Below are positions 35,092 to 44,220 of a DNA stretch of 64,000 nt, piece after piece. The stretch covers positions 124,001 to 188,000 of the forward strand of contig NZ_CP071616.1 in assembly GCF_017357245.1 (NCBI RefSeq), read 5' to 3'. Under the pieces are notes generated by a model. The model was not told where the DNA came from. It searched no databases and was given only the letters and a program-made list of their open reading frames with translations. A program made the translations under genes and the position numbers. Source of the stretch: Rhizobium bangladeshense. GTDB lineage: Bacteria; Pseudomonadota; Alphaproteobacteria; Rhizobiales; Rhizobiaceae. The number at the start of each line of letters is the position of its first letter. The first letter of the stretch is position 1.

Positions 35092-36390
35092 ATGACAAAG
35101 AATTCGAGACCCGGCATCACCCGCCGCAACATTCTCAAGACGACTGCGACGGCCGCCCTCATCGGTGCCGTCAAGACTGCCTTTCCATCCGGCGCGTTCG
35201 CAGCTGGGCCCGGCCCTGAAGTGAAAGGCATCAAGCTCGGCTTCATCGCGCTCACGGATTCCGCGCCGCTGATTATCGCTAAGGAGAAAGGCCTTTTCGA
35301 CAAGTATGGCCTGCCAGAAACCGATGTCGCCAAACAGGCCTCCTGGGGTGCGACCCGTGACAATCTCGTGCTGGGTGGCGCGGCGAACGGTATTGACGGC
35401 GCCCATATCCTCTCGCCGCTCCCCTATTTGATGCATACCGGCAAGGTGACGCAGAACAACAAGCGGGTGCCGATGGCGGTCCTCGCCCGGCTCAATCTCG
35501 ACAGTCAGGGTATTTCCGTCGCCAAGGAATATGCCGAAACCGGCGTCCAGCTCGACGCCTCGAAGCTGAAGGCGGCTTTCGAAAAGAAGAAGGCGGAAGG
35601 CAAGGAAATCAAGGCTGCAATGACCTTCCCGGGCGGCACTCATGACCTCTGGATCCGCTACTGGCTCGCTGCCGGCGGCATTGACCCGAACAAGGACGTT
35701 TCGACGATCGTCGTGCCGCCGCCCCAAATGGTGGCCAATATGAAGGTCGGCAACATGGACGTCTTCTGTGTGGGCGAACCATGGAACGAGCAGCTCGTCA
35801 ACCAGGGGATCGGCTTCACCGCCGCCACCACCGGCGAGCTCTGGAAGGGCCACCCTGAAAAGGCGCTGGGGCTGCGCGCCGAATGGATCGAAAAGAACCC
35901 CAATGCCGCCAAGGCTCTGCTGATGGCCGTCATGGAAGCGCAGCAATGGTGCGAGAGCATGGACAACAAGGCGGAGATGGCTGAGATTCTCGGCAAGCGC
36001 CAATGGTTCAACGTCCCGACCAAGGATGTGCTCGGCCGCCTCAAGGGCGACATCAACTATGGCAACGGTCGCGAGGTCAAAGCAACCGACCTCTACATGA
36101 AGTTCTGGAAGGACGGCGCCTCCTACCCGTTCAAGAGCCACGATAGCTGGTTCATGACCGAAAACATCCGTTGGGGAAATCTGCCGGCGACGACGGATAT
36201 CAAGGCGCTGGTCAACGAGGTGAACCGCGAAGACATCTGGCGCGAGGCTGCCAAGGATCTCGGAATCGCTGCTGCCGACATTCCCGCATCGTCGTCCCGC
36301 GGCAAGGAAACCTTCTTCGACGGCAAGGTCTTCGATCCTGAAAATCCCTCCGCCTATCTCGAAAGCCTTTCGATCAAGGCTGTCTCCTGA
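35092..36390 (+). CDS. NrtA-like (nitrate/bicarbonate-type) ABC substrate-binding protein, Tat-exported
   Basis: A 432-residue binding protein with a twin-arginine signal (TRRNILKTTATAALIGA). The mature part opens KLGFIALTDSAPLIIAKEKGLFDKYGL, a hallmark of the NrtA/CmpA group, and GGTHDLWIRYWLAAGGIDP is another. Known ligands are nitrate, nitrite, bicarbonate or cyanate. No nitrate reductase is nearby, so the ligand is uncertain. AGAGGGAA lies upstream of ATG 35092; the frame opening at 35008 overlaps the leader structure. Confidence 0.85.
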   Translation: MTKNSRPGITRRNILKTTATAALIGAVKTAFPSGAFAAGPGPEVKGIKLGFIALTDSAPLIIAKEKGLFDKYGLPETDVAKQASWGATRDNLVLGGAANGIDGAHILSPLPYLMHTGKVTQNNKRVPMAVLARLNLDSQGISVAKEYAETGVQLDASKLKAAFEKKKAEGKEIKAAMTFPGGTHDLWIRYWLAAGGIDPNKDVSTIVVPPPQMVANMKVGNMDVFCVGEPWNEQLVNQGIGFTAATTGELWKGHPEKALGLRAEWIEKNPNAAKALLMAVMEAQQWCESMDNKAEMAEILGKRQWFNVPTKDVLGRLKGDINYGNGREVKATDLYMKFWKDGASYPFKSHDSWFMTENIRWGNLPATTDIKALVNEVNREDIWREAAKDLGIAAADIPASSSRGKETFFDGKVFDPENPSAYLESLSIKAVS

Positions 36391-36397
36391 GCCGTTT

Positions 36398-36430
36398 CCG
36401 GCGCGCGACCAGCGCGCCGGCCCCTTTTTC
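36398..36430 (+). terminator. Intrinsic terminator-like hairpin between binding protein and permease
   Basis: CCGGCGCGC (36398-36406) and GCGCGCCGG (36412-36420) are perfect arms around GACCA, followed by CCCCTTTTTC. It probably gives partial termination, keeping the binding protein in excess over the permease and ATPase. Confidence 0.65.
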
Positions 36431-36447
36431 ACGTGAGGAGCGCGTCG

Positions 36448-37341
36448 ATGTCCGCCCTGGCAAATAAACAAAATCCCTCCACGGCCGTCTCCGTTAAGCG
36501 GGCGGCAAAGGTCCTGCCGTTTTCGGGCGGGCATGGACCACGGATCGACTTGCACCGTGCGGGTCTGGCCGCATTTCGCAATGTCGTTCCGCCAACCGTC
36601 GTACTGGCGCTTCTCCTGCTGGTCTGGCAGGTGCTGTGCTCTTCGGCCGACGCGTCTCTACCCTCCCCGCATCAGGTCTGGCAGGACAGCTATGACCTGA
36701 TCGCCTATCCCTTCTTCAATTACGGTTCCCAGGATATCGGGCTCGGCTGGCGAGTGCTCGTTTCGCTGCAACGTGTCGCTTACGGCTTCGGGCTAGCGGG
36801 GGTGGCCGGCGTCATCATCGGAGCCATCATCGGACAGTCTGTCTGGGCAATGCGCGGCCTCGATCCGATCTTCCAGGTGCTGCGGACGGTTCCGCCGCTC
36901 GCCTGGCTGCCGCTCTCGCTCGCAGCCTTCCAGGATTCCAGCCCTTCGGCGATCTTTGTCATCTTCATTACTTCGATCTGGCCCGTCATCATCAATACCG
37001 CCGTCGGCGTTCGCAACATTCCGCAGGACTACCGCAACGTCGCTGAGGTGCTGCGCCTCAACCAGTTCGAATTTTTCCTGAAGATAATGCTGCCTTCGGC
37101 AGCGCCCTACATCTTCACCGGTCTCAGGATCGGCGTCGGGCTCTCCTGGCTTGCGATCGTCGCGGCAGAAATGCTGACCGGCGGCGTCGGCATCGGCTTC
37201 TTCATCTGGGATGCCTGGAACTCGTCGCGTCTTCCGGACATCATCGTGGCGCTGGCCTATATCGGCATCGTCGGCTTTGCCCTCGACAAGCTGGTGGCGG
37301 CGCTCGGTAACATCGTCACCCGCGGCGCCATGGCCAATTGA
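36448..37341 (+). CDS. NrtB-like ABC transporter permease
   Basis: A 297-residue permease with a long soluble N-terminus, then membrane segments such as VVPPTVVLALLLLVWQVL and the coupling loop YRNVAEVLRLNQFEFFLKI. DPIFQVLRTVPPLAWLPLSLA is typical of the nitrate/taurine group. GAGGAG precedes ATG 36448; a GTG 15 bases earlier is also in frame. It is the second gene of the NrtA-like operon. Confidence 0.85.
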   Translation: MSALANKQNPSTAVSVKRAAKVLPFSGGHGPRIDLHRAGLAAFRNVVPPTVVLALLLLVWQVLCSSADASLPSPHQVWQDSYDLIAYPFFNYGSQDIGLGWRVLVSLQRVAYGFGLAGVAGVIIGAIIGQSVWAMRGLDPIFQVLRTVPPLAWLPLSLAAFQDSSPSAIFVIFITSIWPVIINTAVGVRNIPQDYRNVAEVLRLNQFEFFLKIMLPSAAPYIFTGLRIGVGLSWLAIVAAEMLTGGVGIGFFIWDAWNSSRLPDIIVALAYIGIVGFALDKLVAALGNIVTRGAMAN

Positions 37342-37353
37342 GGAGCGCGACTT

Positions 37354-38151
37354 ATGAACGCCTATCTGAAGCTCGACCGTATCGACAAGCATTTCGACCG
37401 CGGCGGTGTGCGCGCCGATGTCCTGAGGGATATTAACCTGACAATTTCCGAGGGCGAGTTCGTTTCGATCATCGGCCATTCGGGCTGCGGCAAGTCCACC
37501 TTGCTCAATCTCATTGCCGGTCTGACCCCGGTTTCTGCAGGCGCGGTGCTCCTTGAGGACCGCGAGGTCAACGAGCCGGGTCCGGAACGCGCTGTTGTCT
37601 TCCAGAACCACTCGCTCCTGCCTTGGCTGACGGTCTATGAGAACGTCAATCTTGCCGTTTCGAAGGTCTTCAGCAGAACGAAGACCAAGGCCGAGCGGCA
37701 TGACTGGGTGATGGCCAATCTCGACCTCGTGCAGATGGCCCATGCCAAAGACAAGCGGCCTTCGGAGATATCGGGCGGCATGAAGCAGCGCGTCGGCATT
37801 GCCCGCGCGCTTTCAATGGAGCCGAAGATCCTGCTGCTCGACGAGCCGTTCGGCGCCCTCGACGCGCTGACCCGCGCCCATCTTCAGGATGCTGTGATGG
37901 AGATCCATAGTCGGCTCGGCAACACGATGGTGATGATCACCCATGATGTCGATGAAGCGGTGCTGCTGTCCGACCGAATCGTGATGATGACCAACGGCCC
38001 GGCAGCACGCATCGGCGAAGTGCTCGATGTAACGATTCCTCGTCCCCGCAATCGCATCGACCTTGCCTCTGACCGGACATACCTCAAATGCCGCGAGGCG
38101 GTGCTGAAATTCCTTTATGAACGTCACCGCTTTATCGAGGCTGCGGAGTAA
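37354..38151 (+). CDS. NrtD-like ABC transporter ATP-binding protein
   Basis: A 265-residue ABC ATPase: Walker A GHSGCGKST, Q-loop VFQNHSLLP, signature ISGGMKQR, Walker B ILLLDEPF and switch His in ITHDVDEAV. It is the single-domain NrtD type without the NrtC regulatory extension. GAGGAG lies upstream and it follows the permease by 12 bases. It converges on the GntR gene. Confidence 0.87.
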   Translation: MNAYLKLDRIDKHFDRGGVRADVLRDINLTISEGEFVSIIGHSGCGKSTLLNLIAGLTPVSAGAVLLEDREVNEPGPERAVVFQNHSLLPWLTVYENVNLAVSKVFSRTKTKAERHDWVMANLDLVQMAHAKDKRPSEISGGMKQRVGIARALSMEPKILLLDEPFGALDALTRAHLQDAVMEIHSRLGNTMVMITHDVDEAVLLSDRIVMMTNGPAARIGEVLDVTIPRPRNRIDLASDRTYLKCREAVLKFLYERHRFIEAAE

Positions 38152-38217
38152 GTCGCATATAGCCATGAGGGTTTTGCCGTCGTGGCTTTTCTTCCGGCTG
38201 ATCCGAGGCGCCGGATT

Positions 38218-38925
38218 TCAGCCGTCGTGCGCGCCCGGCTCCCCGGCGGTTGCAAACACCGCGCTGGCATCGCTGACCATCTCCACATGGGAGTAAGCCG
38301 CCTGCGCAGCGGCAGCGCCATCAGCGCGCATGATCGCGGTCACGATCCGGTCGTGCTCCTCATAGGATTTCGCCAGGCGTCCGGGTAGCCGGAACTGGGC
38401 CCGTCGAAAGGGCGCTAGCCGCGCCCGCGTCTGGGTCACCATCTCGAAAACATGATCGTTATGCGCGCCGCGATAAAGGCGGGTGTGAAATTCGGTGTTG
38501 TGCGCGGCATATTCCTCTTCCGCGCCGGTATGCACGAGCCTCATCGACGCCTGGTGCTCCAGCTCCAGTGTGCGCCGCTCATCGACCGTCATACGCTCAG
38601 CCGAGAGCCTGGCGCAGATCGCTTCAAGTTCCGCCATCGCCTCGAACATTGAATGCAGGTAGGATTCGGTCACGTTGGTGACGACGGCGCTGCGGTTCGG
38701 CTCTCGGTCGACCAGCCCCATCGCCCCGAGCTCACGAAGCGCCTCACGTACGGGCGTGCGTGACACGTCAAAACGGGCCGCCAGCGAGACTTCGTCAAGC
38801 TTCTCGCCCGGCAGCATCCGCCCCGTGACAATCATGTCGGCAATCGCTCGTACCATCTGTTCGACGGTGGTTCCTGCCCTGATGAGCTCTCTGCGCCTGA
38901 CTTGCTTCAAGGAATGATTCTGCAT
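38218..38925 (-). CDS. GntR-family regulator, FCD/FadR type
   Basis: A 235-residue GntR regulator. The winged helix reads PGEKLDEVSLAARFDVSRTPVREALRELGAMGLV, followed by an all-helical FCD ligand-binding domain with metal-type His residues (HNTEFHTRLY, YSHVEMV). It lies divergent from the biuret operon, across a 320-base region containing a sigma-54 promoter, and is the best local candidate to control that operon. ATG 38925 (MQNHSL) is my choice; ATG 38949 is equally possible as neither has a clear ribosome site. Confidence 0.85.
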   Translation of the reverse strand: MQNHSLKQVRRRELIRAGTTVEQMVRAIADMIVTGRMLPGEKLDEVSLAARFDVSRTPVREALRELGAMGLVDREPNRSAVVTNVTESYLHSMFEAMAELEAICARLSAERMTVDERRTLELEHQASMRLVHTGAEEEYAAHNTEFHTRLYRGAHNDHVFEMVTQTRARLAPFRRAQFRLPGRLAKSYEEHDRIVTAIMRADGAAAAQAAYSHVEMVSDASAVFATAGEPGAHDG

Positions 38926-39249
38926 TGTTGCGGTTGCATACAGATGCATGCTCGGACAGGCGAAGTCAAATGTCGGCGTATATGTTTGATGTATATAGAT
39001 AAAAAATGAACTTTCTACTAACGCTTCATATGACACCTCCAGCTGATGGCGTAGGCGCAGGACAATTTTGTAGGCGGTGCATAATTTTTGATCGCATATT
39101 GAGATGAAATTGCATGCACCTTTCTTCAGCCGGATGCCTACTTAGAATTTATCTCACAGAATCAATACTCTAAAATCTGGCACGACCATTGCATACACTT
39201 TGCTGTATTCAATTGAAAGCGGCTAAACCGCCGCAAGGGGAGCATTCCG
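38926..39249. other. Intergenic between GntR gene and biuret operon
   Basis: No gene. Contains the sigma-54 promoter at 39178, two GGTGCA half-sites in opposite orientation (39076-39081 and 39115-39120) and AT-rich repeats (GTATAT..TGTATAT near 38980) that could be GntR sites. Confidence 0.4.
39178..39193 (+). promoter_or_regulatory. Sigma-54 promoter of the biuret operon
   Basis: TGGCACGACCATTGCA matches the -24/-12 consensus fully. It lies 57 bases before the first ATG, so transcription should start near 39203. It is the third such promoter in the nitrogen island. Confidence 0.8.
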
Positions 39250-40377
39250 ATGACCAGACTCCTTTCCATGAAACGACGCCATTTCCTTCAGGCTTCTGCC
39301 GCTGCCGCTCTCGTCGGTGCAGCGCCTGGTCTCCTCTCCTCGCGCGCGCTTGCGCAGACGGCGCTGACCGTAGGCTTCATCTATGTGGGCCCCAAGGATG
39401 ACTATGGCTACAACCAGGCGCATGCCGAGGGGGCTGCCGCGGTCAAGGCGCTGCCGGGCATTACCGTCGTTGAAGAAGAAAACGTGCCCGAGACGGTGGA
39501 CGTTCAGAAGACGATGGAATCGATGATCAATCTCGATGGCGCCACCCTGCTCTTTCCGACCTCCTTCGGTTATTTCGATCCGCACATGCTGGCAATGGCA
39601 GCCAAATATCCGGATATCCAGTTCCGCCATTGCGGCGGGCTGTGGCAGGAGGGCAAGCATCCGGCCAATACCGGCTCCTATTTCGGCTATATTTTTCAGG
39701 GCCAGTATCTGAACGGCATCGCCGCGGGCCATACGACGAAGAGCAAGAAGATCGGTTTCGTCGCCGCCAAGCCGATCCCGCAGGTGCTGCAGAACATCAA
39801 TGCCTTCCTGCTCGGCGCGCGCAGCGTCGATCCGACGATCACCTGCCAGGTGATCTTCACCGGCGAATGGTCGCTGGCGGTCAAGGAGGCGGAAGCCACC
39901 AACGCGCTGGTCGACCAGGGCGCCGACGTTATCACTTGCCATGTCGACAGCCCGAAGGTGGTGGTCGAAACCGCTGCCGGCCGCGGTGCCTTCGTCTGCG
40001 GCTACCACGCCAATCAGAGCCCGCTTGCGCCCGAGAAATACCTCACCGGCGCCGAATGGGCCTGGGGGAATGTCTATAGCGACTTCGTCAAGAAGGCCCA
40101 GGTTGGCGAAAAGCTCGGCAACTTCGTGCGCGGCGGCCTGAAGGACGGTTTCGTCAAGATGAGCGCGCTTGGCCCTGGTGTTCCCGAGGCGGGCCGCAAG
40201 GCATTCGAAGCGACGCATGCCGAGATGATGAAGGGCGGTTTCTCCGTCTTCAAAGGTCCGCTCAAGGATAACAAGGGCAACTCCGTCGTCACGGCAGACA
40301 AGAGCTACGCCGAAGATGCCATCGAGCTCGAAAGCATGAGCTATCTGATCGAAGGCGTGGTCGGATCCACGGCGTAA
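39250..40377 (+). CDS. BMP-family ABC transporter substrate-binding protein
   Basis: A 375-residue BMP/PnrA-type binding protein with a twin-arginine signal (KRRHFLQASAAAALVGAAP). The mature part opens TVGFIYVGPKDDYGYNQAHAEG, and IDLDGAT-like and GEWSLAVKEAEATNALVDQGADVI segments are typical. Known members bind nucleosides; here the operon encodes biuret-type hydrolases, so an amide ligand such as biuret is inferred. It heads an operon of eight genes, starting 57 bases after a sigma-54 promoter. ATG 39268 is an alternative start. Confidence 0.85.
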   Translation: MTRLLSMKRRHFLQASAAAALVGAAPGLLSSRALAQTALTVGFIYVGPKDDYGYNQAHAEGAAAVKALPGITVVEEENVPETVDVQKTMESMINLDGATLLFPTSFGYFDPHMLAMAAKYPDIQFRHCGGLWQEGKHPANTGSYFGYIFQGQYLNGIAAGHTTKSKKIGFVAAKPIPQVLQNINAFLLGARSVDPTITCQVIFTGEWSLAVKEAEATNALVDQGADVITCHVDSPKVVVETAAGRGAFVCGYHANQSPLAPEKYLTGAEWAWGNVYSDFVKKAQVGEKLGNFVRGGLKDGFVKMSALGPGVPEAGRKAFEATHAEMMKGGFSVFKGPLKDNKGNSVVTADKSYAEDAIELESMSYLIEGVVGSTA

Positions 40378-40400
40378 ACCGCAACAGAGGGGGAAGCGCC

Positions 40401-41531
40401 ATGACCGTTCAGGCCAATGATCCCGCAATATCGGTCGCTTCCGGCAAACCAACCTCGCTGCGACCCCTGCTCGAATGGACCGCGCGCAGGGCCGAACCCA
40501 TTGTTATCGGCCTTGTGGCCATCCTGATCGGTCTCGGGCTCTTCTCCCTCTTCATCCTGGCGATCGGCAGATCGCCGGCCATGCTCTTCCAGCTCATGGA
40601 CACCGGCGGCTTTGGCAGCTGGTTTTCCGTACAGAACAGCTTAAGCCGCGCCGCACCCCTTCTCCTGACGGCGCTCTGCGTCGCCCTGCCCGCCCGCCTC
40701 GGCCTCGTCATCATTGGCGGGGAAGGAGCGGTCGTGCTGGGCGGCGTTGCCGCCGCAGCCATGGCCATGCCGCTCGTCGGGACTGCTCCTGCCCTCCCTG
40801 TCCTTGTTCTCATGGCGATCGCCGCCATGGTGATCGGCGGCGCCTGGATCGGCCTTGCCGGTTTCCTGCGCCACTATCGCGGCGTCAACGAAACCATATC
40901 GTCACTACTGCTCTCCTATATCGCCATCGCGCTGATGAACCAGTTCGTCGAAGGCCCGCTGCGCGATCCGGCCAGCCTCAACAAGCCCTCCACCGAGCCG
41001 CTGCCAGCGGACTACATGCTTGGCAACATCCCCGGTATGGACGTGCATTGGGGGCTCGTCATCGGCATCCTCGCCTGCATCGTCTCCTGGATACTAATCG
41101 AGATGACGAGCTACGGTTTCGCCGCCCGCGTCGCCGGCGGCAATGTACGCGCCGCCCAGATTCAGGGCCTGCCCGTCGGCAGGCTGATTGCCGGCTTCAC
41201 CGCGATCGCCGGCAGTTTCGCCGGCCTGGCCGGCATGGTCGAGGTCTCCGCTGTGCAAGGCAGCGCCAATGCATCGCTTGCGGCAGGCTACGGTTATACC
41301 GGCATCCTCGTCGCCTTCCTCGCCCGCCACAATCCGCTGGCGATCATCCCGGTAGCGATCCTGCTCGGCGGCATCGATGCCTCGGGCGGCCTCATCCAGC
41401 GCCGCATGGGCTTGCCCGATGCAACGGTGCTGGTGCTGCAGGGCACGCTCTTCATTGTCATTCTCTTCTGCGAGACCTTCTACGGGCGCTTCAAGGTCTT
41501 CAATCCCGACCTTTGGAAAAGGAGCCTCTGA
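40401..41531 (+). CDS. ABC transporter permease (NupP/YufP type)
   Basis: A 376-residue permease of the BPD_transp_2 family used by BMP-type nucleoside transporters. About nine hydrophobic segments can be seen, from IVIGLVAILIGLGLFSLFIL on, and GLVIIGGEGAVVLGGVAAAAMAM is a family hallmark. It pairs with the next permease. GGGGGAAG precedes ATG 40401 and its TGA overlaps the next ATG. Confidence 0.85.
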   Translation: MTVQANDPAISVASGKPTSLRPLLEWTARRAEPIVIGLVAILIGLGLFSLFILAIGRSPAMLFQLMDTGGFGSWFSVQNSLSRAAPLLLTALCVALPARLGLVIIGGEGAVVLGGVAAAAMAMPLVGTAPALPVLVLMAIAAMVIGGAWIGLAGFLRHYRGVNETISSLLLSYIAIALMNQFVEGPLRDPASLNKPSTEPLPADYMLGNIPGMDVHWGLVIGILACIVSWILIEMTSYGFAARVAGGNVRAAQIQGLPVGRLIAGFTAIAGSFAGLAGMVEVSAVQGSANASLAAGYGYTGILVAFLARHNPLAIIPVAILLGGIDASGGLIQRRMGLPDATVLVLQGTLFIVILFCETFYGRFKVFNPDLWKRSL

Positions 41532-42457
41532 TGGAAGAGACGGGTATCGGCATCTGGGGGGTGCCGCTGGCGATCCTGGCAGGCGCCATCCGCGTTTCCA
41601 CGCCCTTTATCTTCGTCAGCCTGGGCGAGACGATCACCGAACGCTCCGGCCGCATCAACCTCGGTCTTGAAGGCACGCTCGTCTTCGGCGCCATGACGGC
41701 TTACGCCGTCGCCGTCATGACCAATTCACCGTGGCTCGGTGTGTTGGCGGCCATGGCAATGGGCGCGGTCTTCGGCCTCGTCCACGGCTGGATCTGCAAG
41801 TGGCCGAAGGTTAACGATATCGCGATCGGCATTGCCATGATGCAGTTCGGGCTCGGCCTTGCCTTCTTCCTCGGCAAGCCTTTCATTCAGCCGGCCGCGC
41901 CGCATCTGCCGGCAATTCCGCTTGGCTTCTGGTCCAGCATGCCGCAGATCCAGGCGGCGCTGAACGTTAACGTGCTCTTCCTGCTTGGCGCAGCACTCGC
42001 CTTTGTTCTCTGGTGGGCTTTCAAGAATACCCGTATCGGCCTGATCCTGCGCGTGGTCGGCGACAGTACCGACGCAGCGCGCGCCATGGGCGTCAATCCG
42101 GATCGGGTGCGACTGCTTGCCACCGCCGTCGGCGGTTCGCTGGCGGCAATCGGCGGCGCCTATCTGTCGCTTTATTATCCCGGTTCCTGGAACGAAGGAA
42201 TTTCTTCCGGCCAGGGTCTAATGGCCGTGGCGCTGGTCATCTTCGCCCGCTGGAACCCGATCGGCTGCTTCCTTGCCGCCCTGCTCTTCGGTGGCGCCGG
42301 TGCACTCGGCCCGGCACTGCAGTCCGTCGGCGTCACTCAGGGCTATTACCTCTTCTATGCTGCCCCTTACGTGCTGACTCTGGTCATCATGATCGCGACC
42401 TCGTCACCCACCCGTTCGCTCGCCGGCGCGCCTGGCGCGCTTTCCCTGACGAAATAA
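41531..42457 (+). CDS. ABC transporter permease (NupQ/YufQ type)
   Basis: A 308-residue BPD_transp_2 permease, the second channel subunit: TPFIFVSLGETITERSGRIN followed by LGLEGTLVFGAM is diagnostic, and VVGDSTDAARAMGVNPDRVR is the cytoplasmic loop that contacts the ATPase. The real start is ATG 41531, overlapping the previous stop with GGAG upstream; the much longer open frame over the first permease is not coding. Confidence 0.85.
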   Translation: MEETGIGIWGVPLAILAGAIRVSTPFIFVSLGETITERSGRINLGLEGTLVFGAMTAYAVAVMTNSPWLGVLAAMAMGAVFGLVHGWICKWPKVNDIAIGIAMMQFGLGLAFFLGKPFIQPAAPHLPAIPLGFWSSMPQIQAALNVNVLFLLGAALAFVLWWAFKNTRIGLILRVVGDSTDAARAMGVNPDRVRLLATAVGGSLAAIGGAYLSLYYPGSWNEGISSGQGLMAVALVIFARWNPIGCFLAALLFGGAGALGPALQSVGVTQGYYLFYAAPYVLTLVIMIATSSPTRSLAGAPGALSLTK

Positions 42458-42491
42458 GCCCGAACGACATAGGTCTGAAAGGAGTCAAACG

Positions 42492-43508
42492 ATGAACGGC
42501 CTCGGCGGATTGAACAAATCGGAACATGGCGTCGGCATCGGCCTTGTCCAACTGCAGCTTCCCGTCACGGTCACGAGGGAAGACCTTGCCCGCCAGACAC
42601 AGGTGATCGTCGATCTCGTCGGCAAAGCGCGGCGCAACCAGCCCGGCATGGATCTGGTCGTCTTTCCGGAATATGCCCTCCACGGCCTGTCGATGGATAT
42701 CAATCCCAAGATTATGTGCACGCTCGACGGTCCGGAGGTCTCCGCCTTCAAGAAGGCCTGCAGCGACAACGCGATCTGGGGCTGCTTCTCGATCATGGAG
42801 TTGAACCCGGAGGGCATGCCCTATAATTCCGGTTTAATCATCGACGATAAGGGCGAACTTAAGCTCTATTACCGCAAGATGCATCCTTGGGTGCCGGTCG
42901 AACCATGGGAGCCCGGCAATTTCGGAATTCCCGTCATCGACGGGCCGAAGGGAGCCAAACTCGCGCTCATCATCTGCCATGACGGCATGTTCCCGGAGAT
43001 GGCGCGCGAATGCGCCTATAAGGGTGCGGAAATCATGATCCGCACGGCCGGCTATACAGCGCCGATCCGCGAAGCATGGCGCTTCACCAACCAGTCGAAC
43101 GCCTTCTGCAATCTCATGGTCACGGCGAGCGTCTGCATGTGCGGCTCCGACGGCACGTTCGACTCGATGGGCGAAGGCATGATCTGCAATTTCGACGGCT
43201 CGATCATCGCTCACGGCACATCCGGCCGCGTCAACGAGATCGTCACCGCGGAAGTGCGTCCGGATCTTGTGCGCGAAGCACGGCTCGGCTGGAGCGTCGA
43301 AAACAATATCTACCAGCTCGGTCACCGCGGCTATGTCGCCGTCGCCGGCGGCGCTGATGACGCGCCCTATACGTACATGCACGATCTCATCGCCGGCAAA
43401 TACCGCCTCCCGTGGGAGGATCAGGTGAAGGTTACGGACGGTACGTCCTGCGGCTTCGACAAGCCGGCGCGCCGCTACGGCGAAACACTCAAACTCGCGG
43501 GTGAATAG
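42492..43508 (+). CDS. Formamidase-like nitrilase-superfamily amidase
   Basis: A 338-residue nitrilase-fold amidase. The catalytic triad is seen as Glu60 ([10 protein letters not shown]), Lys129 (YYRKMHPW) and Cys162 ([10 protein letters not shown]). Length and the segment [12 protein letters not shown] closely resemble AmiF formamidase and AmiE, which release ammonia from short amides. Between the transporter and biuret hydrolase genes it may act on a small amide from the same pathway or on formamide itself. AAAGGAG precedes ATG 42492. Substrate not proven. Confidence 0.85.
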   Translation: MNGLGGLNKSEHGVGIGLVQLQLPVTVTREDLARQTQVIVDLVGKARRNQPGMDLVVFPEYALHGLSMDINPKIMCTLDGPEVSAFKKACSDNAIWGCFSIMELNPEGMPYNSGLIIDDKGELKLYYRKMHPWVPVEPWEPGNFGIPVIDGPKGAKLALIICHDGMFPEMARECAYKGAEIMIRTAGYTAPIREAWRFTNQSNAFCNLMVTASVCMCGSDGTFDSMGEGMICNFDGSIIAHGTSGRVNEIVTAEVRPDLVREARLGWSVENNIYQLGHRGYVAVAGGADDAPYTYMHDLIAGKYRLPWEDQVKVTDGTSCGFDKPARRYGETLKLAGE

Positions 43509-43518
43509 GAGAAAAACG

Positions 43519-44220
43519 ATGGTCGCCATGGTCGAAACCAGAGGACATTATATCGACGCCGATCCCTATGCCTGGCCTTATAACGGCGCCCTGCGTCCGG
43601 ATAATACCGCTCTCATCATCATCGACATGCAGACGGATTTCTGCGGCAAGGGCGGTTATGTCGACCACATGGGATACGACCTTTCCCTGGTCCGGGCGCC
43701 CATCGAGCCCATCAAGAAGGTTTTGGCCGCCATGCGCGCCAAGGGCTATCACATCATTCACACTCGCGAGGGTCATCGGCCCGATCTTGCCGACCTGCCG
43801 GCCAACAAGCGCTGGCGTTCACAGCGCATGGGCGCAGGCATCGGCGATCCAGGCCCTTGCGGACGCATCCTCACACGCGGCGAACCGGGCTGGGACATTA
43901 TCCCAGAACTCTATCCGATCGAGGGCGAGACGATCATCGACAAGCCGGGCAAGGGCTCCTTCTGCGCCACCGATCTGGAGCTGATCCTTAACCAGAAGCG
44001 TATCGAGAACATCATCCTGACTGGCATCACGACGGATGTCTGCGTGTCCACCACCATGCGCGAGGCGAACGATCGCGGCTTCGAATGCCTGCTTCTGGAA
44101 GACTGCTGCGGCGCGACCGACTACGGCAACCATCTCGCTGCGATCAAGATGGTGAAAATGCAGGGCGGCGTCTTCGGCTCCGTGGCGAATTCCGCAACGT
44201 TCGTGAGCCAGCTGCCATGA
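43519..44220 (+). CDS. biuH: Biuret hydrolase
   Basis: A 233-residue isochorismatase-fold cysteine hydrolase. Counting from ATG 43519 the catalytic triad falls at Asp36 (IIIDMQTD), Lys142 (DKPGKGSF) and Cys175 (TTDVCVST), exactly the numbering of the BiuH studied from R. leguminosarum bv. viciae 3841, and the sequence agrees with what I remember of that protein almost throughout. It converts biuret to allophanate and ammonia. AGGAG lies seven bases before the ATG. Its stop overlaps the ATPase start. No cyanuric acid hydrolase gene is in the window. Confidence 0.93.
   Translation: MVAMVETRGHYIDADPYAWPYNGALRPDNTALIIIDMQTDFCGKGGYVDHMGYDLSLVRAPIEPIKKVLAAMRAKGYHIIHTREGHRPDLADLPANKRWRSQRMGAGIGDPGPCGRILTRGEPGWDIIPELYPIEGETIIDKPGKGSFCATDLELILNQKRIENIILTGITTDVCVSTTMREANDRGFECLLLEDCCGATDYGNHLAAIKMVKMQGGVFGSVANSATFVSQLP

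Noticed and set aside
35068..36555. 495-codon minus-strand open frame opposite the NrtA-like gene
   Set aside because: No recognisable motif; it is the high-GC mirror of a well-supported coding frame.
39076..39120. GGTGCA and TGCACC half-sites before the biuret promoter as an NtrC site
   Set aside because: They are about 34 bases apart rather than arranged as one dyad, so an NtrC site cannot be claimed.
39223..40452. 409-codon minus-strand open frame opposite the BMP binding-protein gene
   Set aside because: It is antisense to a gene with clear family motifs and reads as low-complexity His/Arg-rich shadow sequence.
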